Shown here: positions 8,125-16,389 of the stretch, piece after piece
How positions within the stretch are numbered: position 1 is the stretch's first letter
Layout: every line of letters begins with the position of its first letter
Assembly (NCBI RefSeq): GCF_046237015.1
Contig: NZ_JBJYIN010000001.1
Location: forward strand, 186,001-250,000
DNA: 64,000 nt
Origin: JBJYIN01 sp046237015
Lineage (GTDB): Bacteria; Pseudomonadota; Gammaproteobacteria; Enterobacterales; Enterobacteriaceae
Reading direction: 5' to 3'
Translations under genes and position numbers: made by a program
Notes under the pieces: model-generated
Seen by the model: the letters and a program-made list of their open reading frames with translations, nothing else
The model's database searches: none
Told to the model about the DNA's origin: nothing

Positions 8125-9510
8125 TTATTCTGCCCAACCACCGCCAAGTGAGGTAAATAGATTTATTTCATTTACCTGCTGAGCATATTTCAAATCAAGT
8201 ATTGACTGCCGAGTAGAGAATAAAGAACGCTCAGCATCCAGCACTTCGATATAACTCACCGCACCATTAGCATAAAGCCCTCGAGCACGTTGCAGCGTTA
8301 TTTGAAGAGAATTCAGATAACGTTGCTGCGCCGTAATCTGGCTGCGAAGGCTTTCCCTAAGCGAAAGTGCGTCAGCAACGTCTTTGAATGCTGTCTGGAT
8401 TCGCTGCTCATAATTGACGATTGACTGTTGCTGACGAATTTCTGCCAGTGTCAAATTCGCCTTATTACGACCAGCATTAAAAATGGGTATATCTATTTTC
8501 GGAATGAAATTCCACATACCACTGGCGGCATTAAACAGGCTCGACAGTTCTGTGCTATTGCCTGAAAGCCCACCGGTCAGGGAGATCGAGGGAAAGAATG
8601 CGGCCCTTGCCGCACCAATATTGGCATCTGCTGCTCTCAACAAATATTCTGCTTCCATAATATCCGGTCGTTGTAACAAAATTTCAGATGACAGGTTCGG
8701 AGGCAATTTTACAGGGTTGAGATCATCCTCGGCGCTACCGTTATCATCCGGGAGTGCGTTGTAGGTTCCCAGAATAAGCTGAAGGGCATTGTTTGCCTGA
8801 GCTAACTCGCCTTCCCTCTTTGCAATTTCCGCCTGAGTGCTTTCTATCACACCTCGCGCCTGTTCCAGAGCAAGCACATTGGTGCTCCCCGTAATAAGCT
8901 GCTGCTCAACGAAAGCATATGACTGCTGATAATTCTGTAATGTCTCTCTGGCGATATTCAACTGCGCATCAGCCAGTCGCCGACTGAAATAATTTTTGGA
9001 AACATTTGAAACAAGAAGAATATGTACGGCGCGTCGAGCTTCCTCGCTAGCAAAGAAACTCTGCCGATCGGCTTCGCTCAAATTTTTTAGTTTACCGAAA
9101 AAATCCAATTCAAAACGCAGATCCAACCCCGCTTCATATTCTCTGGTTGTTGAACTTTCGCTTTTTAATCCACGTCGATAGGTACTCTCGGATGAAGCAT
9201 TCAACTGAGGATACCTATCAGCATCGGTCACATTAAACTGCGCCCTGGCCTCCTGTACTTTTAGGGTCGCCATTCTCAGATCACGGTTATGAGTCAGAGC
9301 CTCACCAATCAGTCGCTTTACCTGAGGGTCAGTAAAAAATGTACGCCATCCCGTCTCCTGATAGCCAACGGTTGCGGGCACAAGAGCGTTACGGGACTGC
9401 GAAAATTGCTGTGGCACCGGAAGTTCTGGATGCGGAGATTCAGGCGTCAAGGAAACACATCCCGCCAGAATAAATGCCGTGCCGATGGTCAGCCGTTTTA
9501 ATGTGAACAT
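8125..9510 (-). CDS. cusC: CusC, outer-membrane channel of the copper efflux pump
   Basis: TolC-type outer-membrane lipoprotein that forms the exit channel for CusBA. About 461 residues against 457 in E. coli. A lipobox LAGC near residue 18 marks lipid attachment; then comes the duplicated helical outer-membrane factor fold with VPQQFS at the N-terminus and typical segments LPPNLSSEILLQRPDI and AAFFPSISLTGGLSG. I choose the ATG at 9510 because AGGA lies six bases upstream; the in-frame ATG at 9516 is the alternative. First gene of cusCFBA, divergent from cusR. Confidence 0.95.
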   Translation of the reverse strand: MFTLKRLTIGTAFILAGCVSLTPESPHPELPVPQQFSQSRNALVPATVGYQETGWRTFFTDPQVKRLIGEALTHNRDLRMATLKVQEARAQFNVTDADRYPQLNASSESTYRRGLKSESSTTREYEAGLDLRFELDFFGKLKNLSEADRQSFFASEEARRAVHILLVSNVSKNYFSRRLADAQLNIARETLQNYQQSYAFVEQQLITGSTNVLALEQARGVIESTQAEIAKREGELAQANNALQLILGTYNALPDDNGSAEDDLNPVKLPPNLSSEILLQRPDIMEAEYLLRAADANIGAARAAFFPSISLTGGLSGNSTELSSLFNAASGMWNFIPKIDIPIFNAGRNKANLTLAEIRQQQSIVNYEQRIQTAFKDVADALSLRESLRSQITAQQRYLNSLQITLQRARGLYANGAVSYIEVLDAERSLFSTRQSILDLKYAQQVNEINLFTSLGGGWAE

Positions 9511-9575
9511 ATCCATTCCTGCCCAGGAGACCTTAATAAAAGGGTTCAAATGCTTTCCGGAGATTTACTGTAGCT

Positions 9576-9581
9576 ACCTTA
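9576..9581 (-). promoter_or_regulatory. Candidate -10 element of the cusCFBA promoter
   Basis: TAAGGT on the minus strand, 33 bp from the CusR box core. The same 33-bp gap separates the second CusR-like box from TATAAT upstream of the DUF1471 gene. No good -35 is seen, as expected for an activator-dependent promoter. Confidence 0.4.
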
Positions 9582-9613
9582 GCGGACCAACTCTGTTTGG
9601 CGGGTGACAGGAT

Positions 9614-9631
9614 AATGACAAAATTGTCATT
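9614..9631. promoter_or_regulatory. CusR box between cusC and cusR
   Basis: Palindrome AATGACAA-AA-TTGTCATT, followed by TT, matches the E. coli CusR box (AAAATGACAANNTTGTCATTTT) across both arms. It lies in the 193-bp divergent region and should activate cusCFBA and cusRS in response to copper. Confidence 0.88.
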
Positions 9632-9645
9632 TTCGATTTAAGTCG

Positions 9646-9673
9646 TTGATATCGTGTTTTGGCCCACTAGAAT
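9646..9673 (+). promoter_or_regulatory. Candidate cusR promoter
   Basis: TTGATA at 9646-9651 and TAGAAT at 9668-9673 are separated by 16 bp and lie just downstream of the CusR box and 30 bp before the cusR start codon. The near-consensus elements suggest basal expression of the regulator. Confidence 0.5.
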
Positions 9674-9703
9674 GACATCATGACTTGATGTGCCGGAGAC
9701 CAT

Positions 9704-10387
9704 ATGAAAATACTAACTGTTGAAGATGAGGTGAAAACAGGTGAGTACCTAAGTAAAGGTCTCACGGAGGCTGGTTTCGTGGTAGACCTCACCAATAATG
9801 GTATGACCGGCTACCACCTCGCTATGACGGAAGAATATGACCTTATTATTCTGGATATCATGCTACCGGACGTTAACGGTTGGGATATTGTCCGTATGCT
9901 GCGTGCGGCAAATAAGGGAATGCCCATTTTGCTACTGACAGCACTCGGAACGATAGAACATCGGGTGAAAGGTTTGGAGCTCGGCGCTGATGATTATCTG
10001 GTGAAACCTTTTGCCTTCGCTGAACTTCTCGCACGCGTCAGAACGCTACTACGCCGAGGCGCGACCTTAATACCAGAAAGTCAGTTTCAGGTTGCTGACT
10101 TAACGCTGGATCTTGTATCCAGAAAAGTAAGTCGAGGGGGAGTCCGTATCACGCTGACAAGCAAAGAGTTTACCCTGCTCGAATTTTTCATTCGCCATCA
10201 AGATGAGGTTTTACCCCGCTCTCTCATCGCTTCACAGGTTTGGGATATGAATTTTGACAGCGATACCAATGCCATCGATGTCGCCGTTAAACGATTACGA
10301 GCCAAGATCGACAACGATTTTGAACCTAAATTGATCCAGACGGTACGTGGCGTAGGTTATGTCCTTGAGGTGCCGAATGGGGATTAA
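9704..10387 (+). CDS. cusR: CusR, copper-responsive response regulator
   Basis: OmpR/PhoB-type regulator of 227 residues. Receiver domain 1-115 with acidic pocket VEDE, phospho-acceptor Asp in LIILDIMLP near residue 51, and Lys in DYLVKPF; winged-helix DNA-binding domain from about 130 (LTSKEFTLLEFF, DVAVKRLRAKID, GVGYVLE). It receives phosphate from CusS and binds the palindrome at 9614-9631. The start codon follows CCGGAGACC. The last codons overlap cusS by 11 bp, indicating coupled translation. Confidence 0.96.
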   Translation: MKILTVEDEVKTGEYLSKGLTEAGFVVDLTNNGMTGYHLAMTEEYDLIILDIMLPDVNGWDIVRMLRAANKGMPILLLTALGTIEHRVKGLELGADDYLVKPFAFAELLARVRTLLRRGATLIPESQFQVADLTLDLVSRKVSRGGVRITLTSKEFTLLEFFIRHQDEVLPRSLIASQVWDMNFDSDTNAIDVAVKRLRAKIDNDFEPKLIQTVRGVGYVLEVPNGD

Positions 10388-11831
10388 CCGAATCCACCGC
10401 CCGTTCTCTTTGGCAACCCGACTCACTTTCTTCATCTGTGTTTCAACCATTATTGCACTCGTGGCTTTTACCTGGATTATGCTGCACTCGGTGGAAAAAC
10501 ATTTTGCAGATCAAGACATCAACGATCTCCAGCAAATCAGTGCCACATTAAGTAACATAATGGAAAATACGACAGAATCAGAACCACAAAAAATAAAACA
10601 ATTTAGTAATGTTCTCGCCAGCTACCGAAATATCTCGGTATTGCTCCGTCATCCAGATAACCAGATACTCTATCATTCCCCTAATGGGCCGGATCTGACG
10701 TCCATTTTTAACACAGAAAATTTCAAACAATATCTTGATAGCAACAATATATTTCTCTGGTCAGGGGAAGCTTCTCCAGGTAAAACACATACTATTGAGG
10801 AAATGAAACACACTAGCTATCGAGTTATTGCGACGTCTATTTATCCCTCGAAAAATGAACAAGGTTCCCCTTATACATTGTTGGTAGCCCTTTCTATCGA
10901 TTTTCATCTTCATTACATTGATGAGCTCAAAAGAAATCTGATTATGATCGCTTCCGCGATTAACCTGATGATTATTTTTATCGTGTTGATTGCTGTCCAT
11001 AAAGGGCATCAGCCCTTACGAAATGTCAGCATGAAAATTAAAAATATTACGTCCGAAAATCTCGATGTCAGGCTTGAACCAGAACGAGTGCCAATTGAAC
11101 TAGAGCAACTCGTCATTTCCTTTAATCATATGATCGAGCGCATCGAAGACGTATTTACGCGTCAGGCTAATTTCTCGGCAGATATCGCACATGAAATCAG
11201 AACCCCAATAACTAATCTTGTTACGCAAACTGAAATTGCGTTAAGCAAACATCGTTCAGAAAAAGAGCTGGAGGATGTCCTGTATTCTAATCTGGAAGAA
11301 TATCGCAGGATGGCAAAAATGGTCAGCGATATGCTATTCCTTGCTCAAGCGGATAACAATCAACTTATCCTTGAGCGTTTACCGCTGGATCTGCAATCCG
11401 AAACGATCAAAGTGTTTGAATTTTTCGAAGCCTGGGCTGAAGAACAAGAAGTAGGGCTTAGATTTGAAGGTCACTCCTCCATTGTTGAAGGTGACCCCCT
11501 GATGCTCCGACGCGTTATCAATAACCTATTATCCAACGCGATTCGTTATACGCCTGCCGGACAGTTTGTTACCGTTCATCTGCATGAACAAGCAACACAG
11601 ATTGAACTTACCGTTGAAAACCCGGGCTCCCCTATTCCGCAAGATCATTTGACCCATCTTTTCGATCGATTTTATCGTGTTGATCCCTCGAGGCAGAGAA
11701 AAAGTGAAGGGAGCGGCATCGGCCTTGCAATTGTAAAATCCATTGTAAATGCGCATCAGGGAAAAATACGTGTCGCTTCCGATACGATATCAACTCGTTT
11801 TACCATCTCACTTCCACGACCCAGTAACTAA
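10377..11831 (+). CDS. cusS: CusS, copper-sensing histidine kinase
   Basis: Inner-membrane sensor kinase of 484 residues for periplasmic Cu(I)/Ag(I). N-terminal membrane helix (LTFFICVSTIIALVAFTW), a periplasmic sensor of about 150 residues, second helix (LIMIASAINLMIIFIVLIAV), HAMP linker, phospho-acceptor His in FSADIAHEIRTPITNL, then the ATPase N-box NLLSNAIRYTP and G-box SGIGLAIVKSI. The ATG at 10377 lies within the cusR end and has GAGG upstream. Followed by 333 bp of regulatory DNA for the DUF1471 gene. Confidence 0.96.
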   Translation: MGINRIHRPFSLATRLTFFICVSTIIALVAFTWIMLHSVEKHFADQDINDLQQISATLSNIMENTTESEPQKIKQFSNVLASYRNISVLLRHPDNQILYHSPNGPDLTSIFNTENFKQYLDSNNIFLWSGEASPGKTHTIEEMKHTSYRVIATSIYPSKNEQGSPYTLLVALSIDFHLHYIDELKRNLIMIASAINLMIIFIVLIAVHKGHQPLRNVSMKIKNITSENLDVRLEPERVPIELEQLVISFNHMIERIEDVFTRQANFSADIAHEIRTPITNLVTQTEIALSKHRSEKELEDVLYSNLEEYRRMAKMVSDMLFLAQADNNQLILERLPLDLQSETIKVFEFFEAWAEEQEVGLRFEGHSSIVEGDPLMLRRVINNLLSNAIRYTPAGQFVTVHLHEQATQIELTVENPGSPIPQDHLTHLFDRFYRVDPSRQRKSEGSGIGLAIVKSIVNAHQGKIRVASDTISTRFTISLPRPSN

Positions 11832-11951
11832 CACAGATACGGATCTGCAGCATGCAGATCCCATTTCAAATGCCAAGAGACAACGTCAATGCGACAATAT
11901 TCTTAATATTGCAACCATTTGATTGTCATCACATTTACCTATTTTCAGCAC

Positions 11952-11967
11952 ATGACACACTTGTCAT
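11952..11967. promoter_or_regulatory. CusR-like box upstream of the DUF1471 gene
   Basis: ATGACAC-AC-TTGTCAT differs from the 16-bp CusR box core (ATGACAANNTTGTCAT) at one arm position. It ends 33 bp before the TATAAT at 12001, the same spacing as at cusC. This makes CusR control of the downstream gene likely. Confidence 0.65.
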
Positions 11968-12000
11968 TGCCCCGTCACGCAGCTAACAGAACAACCTCTT

Positions 12001-12006
12001 TATAAT
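12001..12006 (+). promoter_or_regulatory. -10 element of the DUF1471 gene promoter
   Basis: A perfect TATAAT with no recognisable -35 about 17 bp upstream (CGCAGC region), as expected for a promoter that depends on an activator at the CusR-like box. It implies a leader of about 150 nt before the start codon at 12165. Confidence 0.55.
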
Positions 12007-12164
12007 CAATCACATCTTAAATAAACAACGCGAAAATAACGCATTTTGTTGCTCATTGCTCGGTTCGAGATCGTGTATCAAAAATCTTTCATAGCGGGCA
12101 TGACCAGCACGCCACATTACCACGGCTAGTTAGAGGCCTTTAACTTAACTATAGGGGACATACC

Positions 12165-12686
12165 ATGAAAAAATTTTTTATCGTCACGGCTATTGCCATG
12201 AGTTTTACTGCGCCTGTATTAGCAACCGATACAATGAGCTCAATCGGCAGAACCAATCACGTTCTTATACCAGCAAATCAAGTGCAGGCTTCCACTCAGG
12301 ACTCGGCAATAACAGGGAAAAGTAAAAAAATGACAGAGATGGATCAACATCAAAGAGCAATGATTGCGCATGGAACGATGAACAATGGTACTTCTTACGC
12401 TCACGAACAAATATCGGAGCGGCATCAAAAGATGAGTGAAAATCAGGCTGCTAAAAACGTCATCGGTGAAAACATTCACCCACTCTCACCAACAAATGAG
12501 CATAAAAGAACCGAGATCCATGGATATACGATTATCGGTCACGTCTCTGTCCACGGTAAAGCGACCCCTGATGACGTTGTTGCAGGGCTGGCTGAAAAGG
12601 CACGAGATGCTGGTGCACCATTTTTTAAAGTGATATCAGTCAGAGGAAACAACCAACTGTTCGGCAATGCAGTGCTACTGCAATAA
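12165..12686 (+). CDS. Exported Met/His-rich DUF1471 (YhcN/BhsA-type) protein, probable copper-regulon member
   Basis: 173 residues with a signal peptide (MKKFFIVTAIAMSFTAPVLA). Residues about 50-120 form a polar segment rich in Met and His (for example MTEMDQHQRAM, AHGTMNN, ERHQKMSEN), a composition typical of periplasmic Cu(I)-binding segments. Residues about 120-173 are a DUF1471 domain (IIGHVSVHGKATPDDVVAGL ... SVRGNNQLFGNAVLLQ). DUF1471 proteins such as BhsA in E. coli are small periplasmic stress proteins, one of them copper-induced; family members usually lack a long Met/His insert. It sits directly behind cusRS with a CusR-like box. Copper binding is inferred from composition and context. 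Confidence 0.88.
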   Translation: MKKFFIVTAIAMSFTAPVLATDTMSSIGRTNHVLIPANQVQASTQDSAITGKSKKMTEMDQHQRAMIAHGTMNNGTSYAHEQISERHQKMSENQAAKNVIGENIHPLSPTNEHKRTEIHGYTIIGHVSVHGKATPDDVVAGLAEKARDAGAPFFKVISVRGNNQLFGNAVLLQ

Positions 12687-12693
12687 TGGATAC

Positions 12694-12742
12694 GCCCTGA
12701 GAGACGCTAACTTATTCAAGTCCCAGGGCAAAACGTTAGCGT
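12694..12742 (+). other. Interleaved inverted repeats after the DUF1471 gene (pseudoknot-like)
   Basis: GCCCTG (12694-12699) is complementary to CAGGGC (12724-12729), and ACGCTAAC (12704-12711) to GTTAGCGT (12735-12742). The pairs interlock, giving H-type pseudoknot topology if both form. It starts 7 bp after the stop codon. No T-run follows. Confidence 0.4.
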
Positions 12743-12797
12743 ATTGAACCACGCAGCAAAAATAAGGCTCATGGATGGGCCAAGGGACGAATATAGT

Positions 12798-12822
12798 CAA
12801 CTTGAAGTATGACGGGGATATA
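12798..12822 (-). repeat. Degenerate ERIC terminus
   Basis: CAACTTGAAGTATGACGGG followed by GATATA resembles the reverse complement of one ERIC end with a base change. Only the tip is present, in a gene-free region. Confidence 0.4.
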
Positions 12823-13261
12823 TCTAACTCGTGTTGAGCGCCTACGGTTAAACCCCAACGGTTAATCGATTCAGGAACCCCAAAGTCCGATCTCTCCTTC
12901 CCGCATCGTAGCAATGCCACAAGGCTATCCAGGAAAATAGTCATGCATTTCCACCAGAAGGACAAACAGAAGGCTTTGTCACGCCATTCTGGGGCCACCC
13001 TGCCGACTATTTGGCATCAACCTAACCCCTGAATACCAACTACCGAGGATTTTCCTCTCACATCGACCTGTTTACAAAGATGAGCGATTTATCGCGACGA
13101 GAACGGTGGCTGGCAGATCGCCAAAAAAGAGGAGAGGTCGTATGATTGTTGCGGTCTCGCTTCGCTCGGCTAGAATCTGAGCACAGGTTGTTCACCTACA
13201 CGATACTTGGGATATATGAGTTAAAATGACTTTATTCGAGAAAGGAATTCTACTTCTGATT
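12823..13261. other. Gene-free stretch before tRNA-Lys; possible gene remnant at 12912-13144
   Basis: No intact gene. One plus-strand frame at 12912-13144 stays open apart from a single stop and reads protein-like (FPPEGQTEGFVTPFWGHPAD, then LFTKMSDLSRRERWLADRQK before a final stop). I do not recognise it; it could be an eroded gene or chance. There is no integrase or transposase. Confidence 0.3.
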
Positions 13262-13337
13262 TGGTGGGTCGTGCAGGATTCGAACCTGCGACCAATTGAT
13301 TAAAAGTCAACTGCTCTACCAACTGAGCTAACGACCC
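13262..13337 (-). tRNA. tRNA-Lys (anticodon TTT)
   Basis: 76-nt cloverleaf with GGGTCGTTAGCTCAG at the 5' end, anticodon loop CTTTTAA, T-arm GGTTCGAATCC and encoded CCA. Identical to the second copy 46 bp upstream. Confidence 0.98.
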
Positions 13338-13383
13338 GCAATGCGGAATTTTTGAGAAATCCAATAACACTTCAAATTTAAAT

Positions 13384-13459
13384 TGGTGGGTCGTGCAGGA
13401 TTCGAACCTGCGACCAATTGATTAAAAGTCAACTGCTCTACCAACTGAGCTAACGACCC
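13384..13459 (-). tRNA. tRNA-Lys (anticodon TTT), second copy
   Basis: Same 76-nt sequence as the copy at 13262-13337, also with encoded CCA. The pair lies downstream of cpoB, where enterobacteria carry their Lys/Val tRNA cluster; no tRNA-Val is present here. Confidence 0.98.
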
Positions 13460-13582
13460 AATTTCTCCGCTGCCTTAACGTTTCACGCTTACCTTGGCAA
13501 CGGCGGCATATATTACTAATTTAAATTTTCAGCGCAACCTATTTCCTATAAAAATAGTTCAACTGTCTATTCTTAAGGCATT

Positions 13583-13623
13583 CAGGCATAAAAATTGCTC
13601 GTTATGAGTAATTTTTATGCCTG
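13583..13623 (-). terminator. Terminator-like hairpin after cpoB
   Basis: A 14-bp perfect stem, CAGGCATAAAAATT with its complement at 13610-13623, and a 13-nt loop. It lies 10 bp beyond the cpoB stop and would end the tol-pal-cpoB transcript before the tRNA genes. Confidence 0.75.
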
Positions 13624-13633
13624 ATGATAACGA

Positions 13634-14398
13634 TCATGATGCGGATAAGCGTTTCTGAGCCTGCTTTGCACTTTCCGTATTGGGATACGTCTTTACGACC
13701 TGCTGGTAAACGGCCTTGGCCTTATCCGTTTGCCCTTTTTCCTGCATGATCACCCCAACCTTAAATAACGCTTCCGCACTTTTAGGTGATTTGGGGTAAT
13801 TTTTTACCACATTGGCAAAATAATAGGCCGCATCGTCTTTTTTGCCCTTATTGTAATTCAACTGCCCAAGCCAATAATTGGCATTAGGTTGATACGTTGA
13901 ATCAGGGTATTTTTTGACGAAGGCCTGAAATGCGTTGATTGCCTGATCGTACTGTTTTTTCTCCAGTACCAGTGCAACAGCGGCATTGTAATCACTGTTC
14001 ACATCACCCGTCGTCGCAGCAGGTGCCGCATTATTTGCGGCACCTGTATCAACGGAAGAAGTGTTACTTCCTGTCGTTGCTGTTGATGAAGAACTTAATC
14101 CATCAATCTGCTGATAGATCTGTTTCTGACGTTCAACAACTTGATTCAGTTGGTACTGACTTTCCTGAATCTGCCCACGCAAACTGTCAATGTCACGCTG
14201 CGTATCAGAGAGTTGTTGCTGAAGTTGAGTTAAAAGCTGACTGTGAGCGTTAGAAATACGCTCCAATTGCGTGACGCGGTCTTCGACCGAGCCCGAGCCG
14301 ACATTACTGATTGGCGCTTGGGCAGTAGCGGCCCAAGGGACCGCTACGCCAACCAGTAACGACAGACCCAACAGGTGACGTCTGAAGTTACTGCTCAT
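13634..14398 (-). CDS. cpoB: CpoB (YbgF), periplasmic coordinator of Tol and PBP1b
   Basis: 254 residues: signal peptide (LLGLSLLVGVAVPWAATAQA), a coiled-coil trimer region at about 35-100 (VTQLERISNAHSQLLTQLQQ), a Ser/Thr/Ala-rich linker, then TPR repeats (YNAAVALVLEKKQYDQAINA, SYQPNANYWLGQLNY-like motifs, SAKQAQKRL at the end). In E. coli it ties outer-membrane constriction by Tol-Pal to septal wall synthesis. Last gene of the tol-pal operon, 9 bp after pal. Confidence 0.96.
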   Translation of the reverse strand: MSSNFRRHLLGLSLLVGVAVPWAATAQAPISNVGSGSVEDRVTQLERISNAHSQLLTQLQQQLSDTQRDIDSLRGQIQESQYQLNQVVERQKQIYQQIDGLSSSSTATTGSNTSSVDTGAANNAAPAATTGDVNSDYNAAVALVLEKKQYDQAINAFQAFVKKYPDSTYQPNANYWLGQLNYNKGKKDDAAYYFANVVKNYPKSPKSAEALFKVGVIMQEKGQTDKAKAVYQQVVKTYPNTESAKQAQKRLSAS

Positions 14399-14407
14399 GC
14401 GATTCTC

Positions 14408-14917
14408 TTAATATACCAGAACGGCACGACGGTTTTTGGCATACGCCGCTTCGTCATGACCGAGAACAGCTGGTTTCTCTTTACCGTAAGAAACGATAGA
14501 GATCTGATCGGAAGAAACGCCTTTACCTTGCAGGTACATTTGTACCGCGTTGGCACGACGCTCGCCCAGTGCGATGTTGTATTCTGGCGTACCGCGTTCG
14601 TCCGCGTGACCTTCAATAGTCACTTTGTAAGACGGGTTGCTACGCAGGAATGCAGCGTGTGCGTCCAGCATCTGAGCAAATTCAGAGCTCACATCGTACT
14701 TATCCAGACCGAAGTAAACGATGTTATTACGCTGTAATTCTTGCATCTGCAAACGAGCTTGCTCAGAAGAAGACATGTTACCGCCGTCCATCATGCCGTT
14801 GTTACCAGCACCCATGGAAGATTGGTCATTGTCCGCATTCTTGTTGGAGCTACAAGCGGCCACTGCCAGTACCGGCAGAGCCAACATCAGGCCTTTCAGC
14901 ACTTTATTGAATTGCAT
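14408..14917 (-). CDS. pal: Pal, peptidoglycan-associated lipoprotein
   Basis: 169-residue outer-membrane lipoprotein. Signal peptide with lipobox LAVAAC, cysteine near residue 22, followed by a flexible Asn/Gly/Met linker and an OmpA-like peptidoglycan-binding domain (YKVTIEGHADERGTPEYNIALG; GYGKE-type end VSYGKEKPAV). It binds TolB and the cell wall. Forty bp after tolB. Confidence 0.98.
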   Translation of the reverse strand: MQFNKVLKGLMLALPVLAVAACSSNKNADNDQSSMGAGNNGMMDGGNMSSSEQARLQMQELQRNNIVYFGLDKYDVSSEFAQMLDAHAAFLRSNPSYKVTIEGHADERGTPEYNIALGERRANAVQMYLQGKGVSSDQISIVSYGKEKPAVLGHDEAAYAKNRRAVLVY

Positions 14918-14957
14918 TTCTTATGTCCTTTGACGAGTTTATTGTACATATCTGTAC

Positions 14958-16250
14958 TTATAGATACGGCGACCAGGCAGGGAATTTAACCTGTCCATCA
15001 GTAGCCGGAAGACGCGCTTTGAAACGCCCGTCAGTCGAAACCAGTTGCAGCACGGAACCCAAGCCCTGTTTAGAGCTATAGATAACCATGGTGCCATTCG
15101 GCGCGATACTTGGCGTTTCGTCCAGGAACGTGTCCGTTAATACTTGTACGGCTCCCGTTACCAGATCCTGCTTAGCAATGTGCTGAGCTCCACCATTAGA
15201 GCCAACCATTACCAGAAATTTACCATCGGCGCTCACTTCTGCATCCTGATTCTGGGAACCTTCCCAAGTCAGACGCTGTGGTGCACCGCCGTTGACATTC
15301 ATTTTATAAACCTGAGGGCGTCCGGCCTGATCGGAAGTATAGGCCAGAGTCTGACTGTCTGGGAACCATGTCGGTTCTGTATTATTACTACGACCATCAG
15401 TAACCTGGCTAATTTGCCCTGAGCCCAGATTCATCACATACAAATTCAAGCTACCACTCTTAGATAACGCAAATGCCAATTTGCTGCCATCAGGAGAGAA
15501 AGAGGGTGCCCCATTATGACGCGGGAATGAAGCTACCTGACGAATGGCACCATTCGCCAGCGTTTGAATCACCAACGCCGAACGCCCGCTTTCGAAGGTA
15601 ACATAAGCAAGCTTGCTGCCATCTGGAGACCAAGACGGAGACATCAACGGTTCTGGAGAACGGTGCACAACGAACTGGTTGTAACCATCGTAATCCGCAA
15701 CACGCAGTTCATAAGGGAACTGACCACCATTCGTCTGCACAACATAAGCAATACGAGTGCGGAACGCCCCCTTGATACCACTCAGTTTTTCAAACACTTC
15801 ATCACTAGCAGTATGCGCGGCATAACGTAACCATTGTCTGGTCACTTTGAACTGATTTTGCGCCAATACGCTACCGGGGTTACCAGAGGTATCAACCAGT
15901 TGATAAGAGACGACATAGCTACCATCTGCGCCTGGTTGAACCTGTCCAATGACGACAGCATCAATACCCAACGCGGTCCAGGCTGCCGGAGTGACTTCCG
16001 ATGCCGTAGCAGGCTGCTGAGGCATGCGGTTGGCATCGATCGGATTAAATTTACCACTGTTGCGCAAATCAGCGCCGACGATACCGCCCACGTCTTCAGG
16101 CGCAGCTCCTGGCCCCGCCCATTTGAAAGGCACAACACCAATCGGACGCGCAGAGTCTACCCCTTGGGTAATCTCAATGCGTACTTCCGCGTGCGCCACC
16201 GCGGCAAACAGCATTAAAAATCCTAATGCAACTTTAAGTACCTGCTTCAT
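14958..16250 (-). CDS. tolB: TolB, periplasmic beta-propeller of the Tol-Pal system
   Basis: 430 residues, the same as E. coli TolB. A signal peptide ends at VAHAE; an N-terminal alpha/beta domain (to about residue 165) is followed by a six-bladed propeller with repeated WSPDGSKLAYV-type motifs (SPDGSKLAFA, FPDSQTLAYTSD). It cycles between Pal and the TolA/inner-membrane complex. 139 bp separate it from tolA, enough for an internal promoter. Confidence 0.98.
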   Translation of the reverse strand: MKQVLKVALGFLMLFAAVAHAEVRIEITQGVDSARPIGVVPFKWAGPGAAPEDVGGIVGADLRNSGKFNPIDANRMPQQPATASEVTPAAWTALGIDAVVIGQVQPGADGSYVVSYQLVDTSGNPGSVLAQNQFKVTRQWLRYAAHTASDEVFEKLSGIKGAFRTRIAYVVQTNGGQFPYELRVADYDGYNQFVVHRSPEPLMSPSWSPDGSKLAYVTFESGRSALVIQTLANGAIRQVASFPRHNGAPSFSPDGSKLAFALSKSGSLNLYVMNLGSGQISQVTDGRSNNTEPTWFPDSQTLAYTSDQAGRPQVYKMNVNGGAPQRLTWEGSQNQDAEVSADGKFLVMVGSNGGAQHIAKQDLVTGAVQVLTDTFLDETPSIAPNGTMVIYSSKQGLGSVLQLVSTDGRFKARLPATDGQVKFPAWSPYL

Positions 16251-16389
16251 TTCATCTCCCTTATCCAGACGCAGAGTCTGCGATAAATTAGCAGAATTTT
16301 AACAAAAACAAACCAATGTTAACAAAACACTATAACCTGGTTTGCTTACCATAGTAATAATCCTAAACCTATAGGGTAAACAGCCCAAG

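Noticed and set aside
12675..12998. Minus-strand frame of 107 codons after the DUF1471 gene
   Set aside because: Overlaps the interleaved inverted repeats and an ERIC relic (its SPSYFKL is ERIC-derived); no ribosome site and no family seen.
13262..13459. The tandem tRNA-Lys genes as an attachment site of an integrated island
   Set aside because: No integrase gene and no direct repeat of the tRNA 3' end near nadA or elsewhere in the block.
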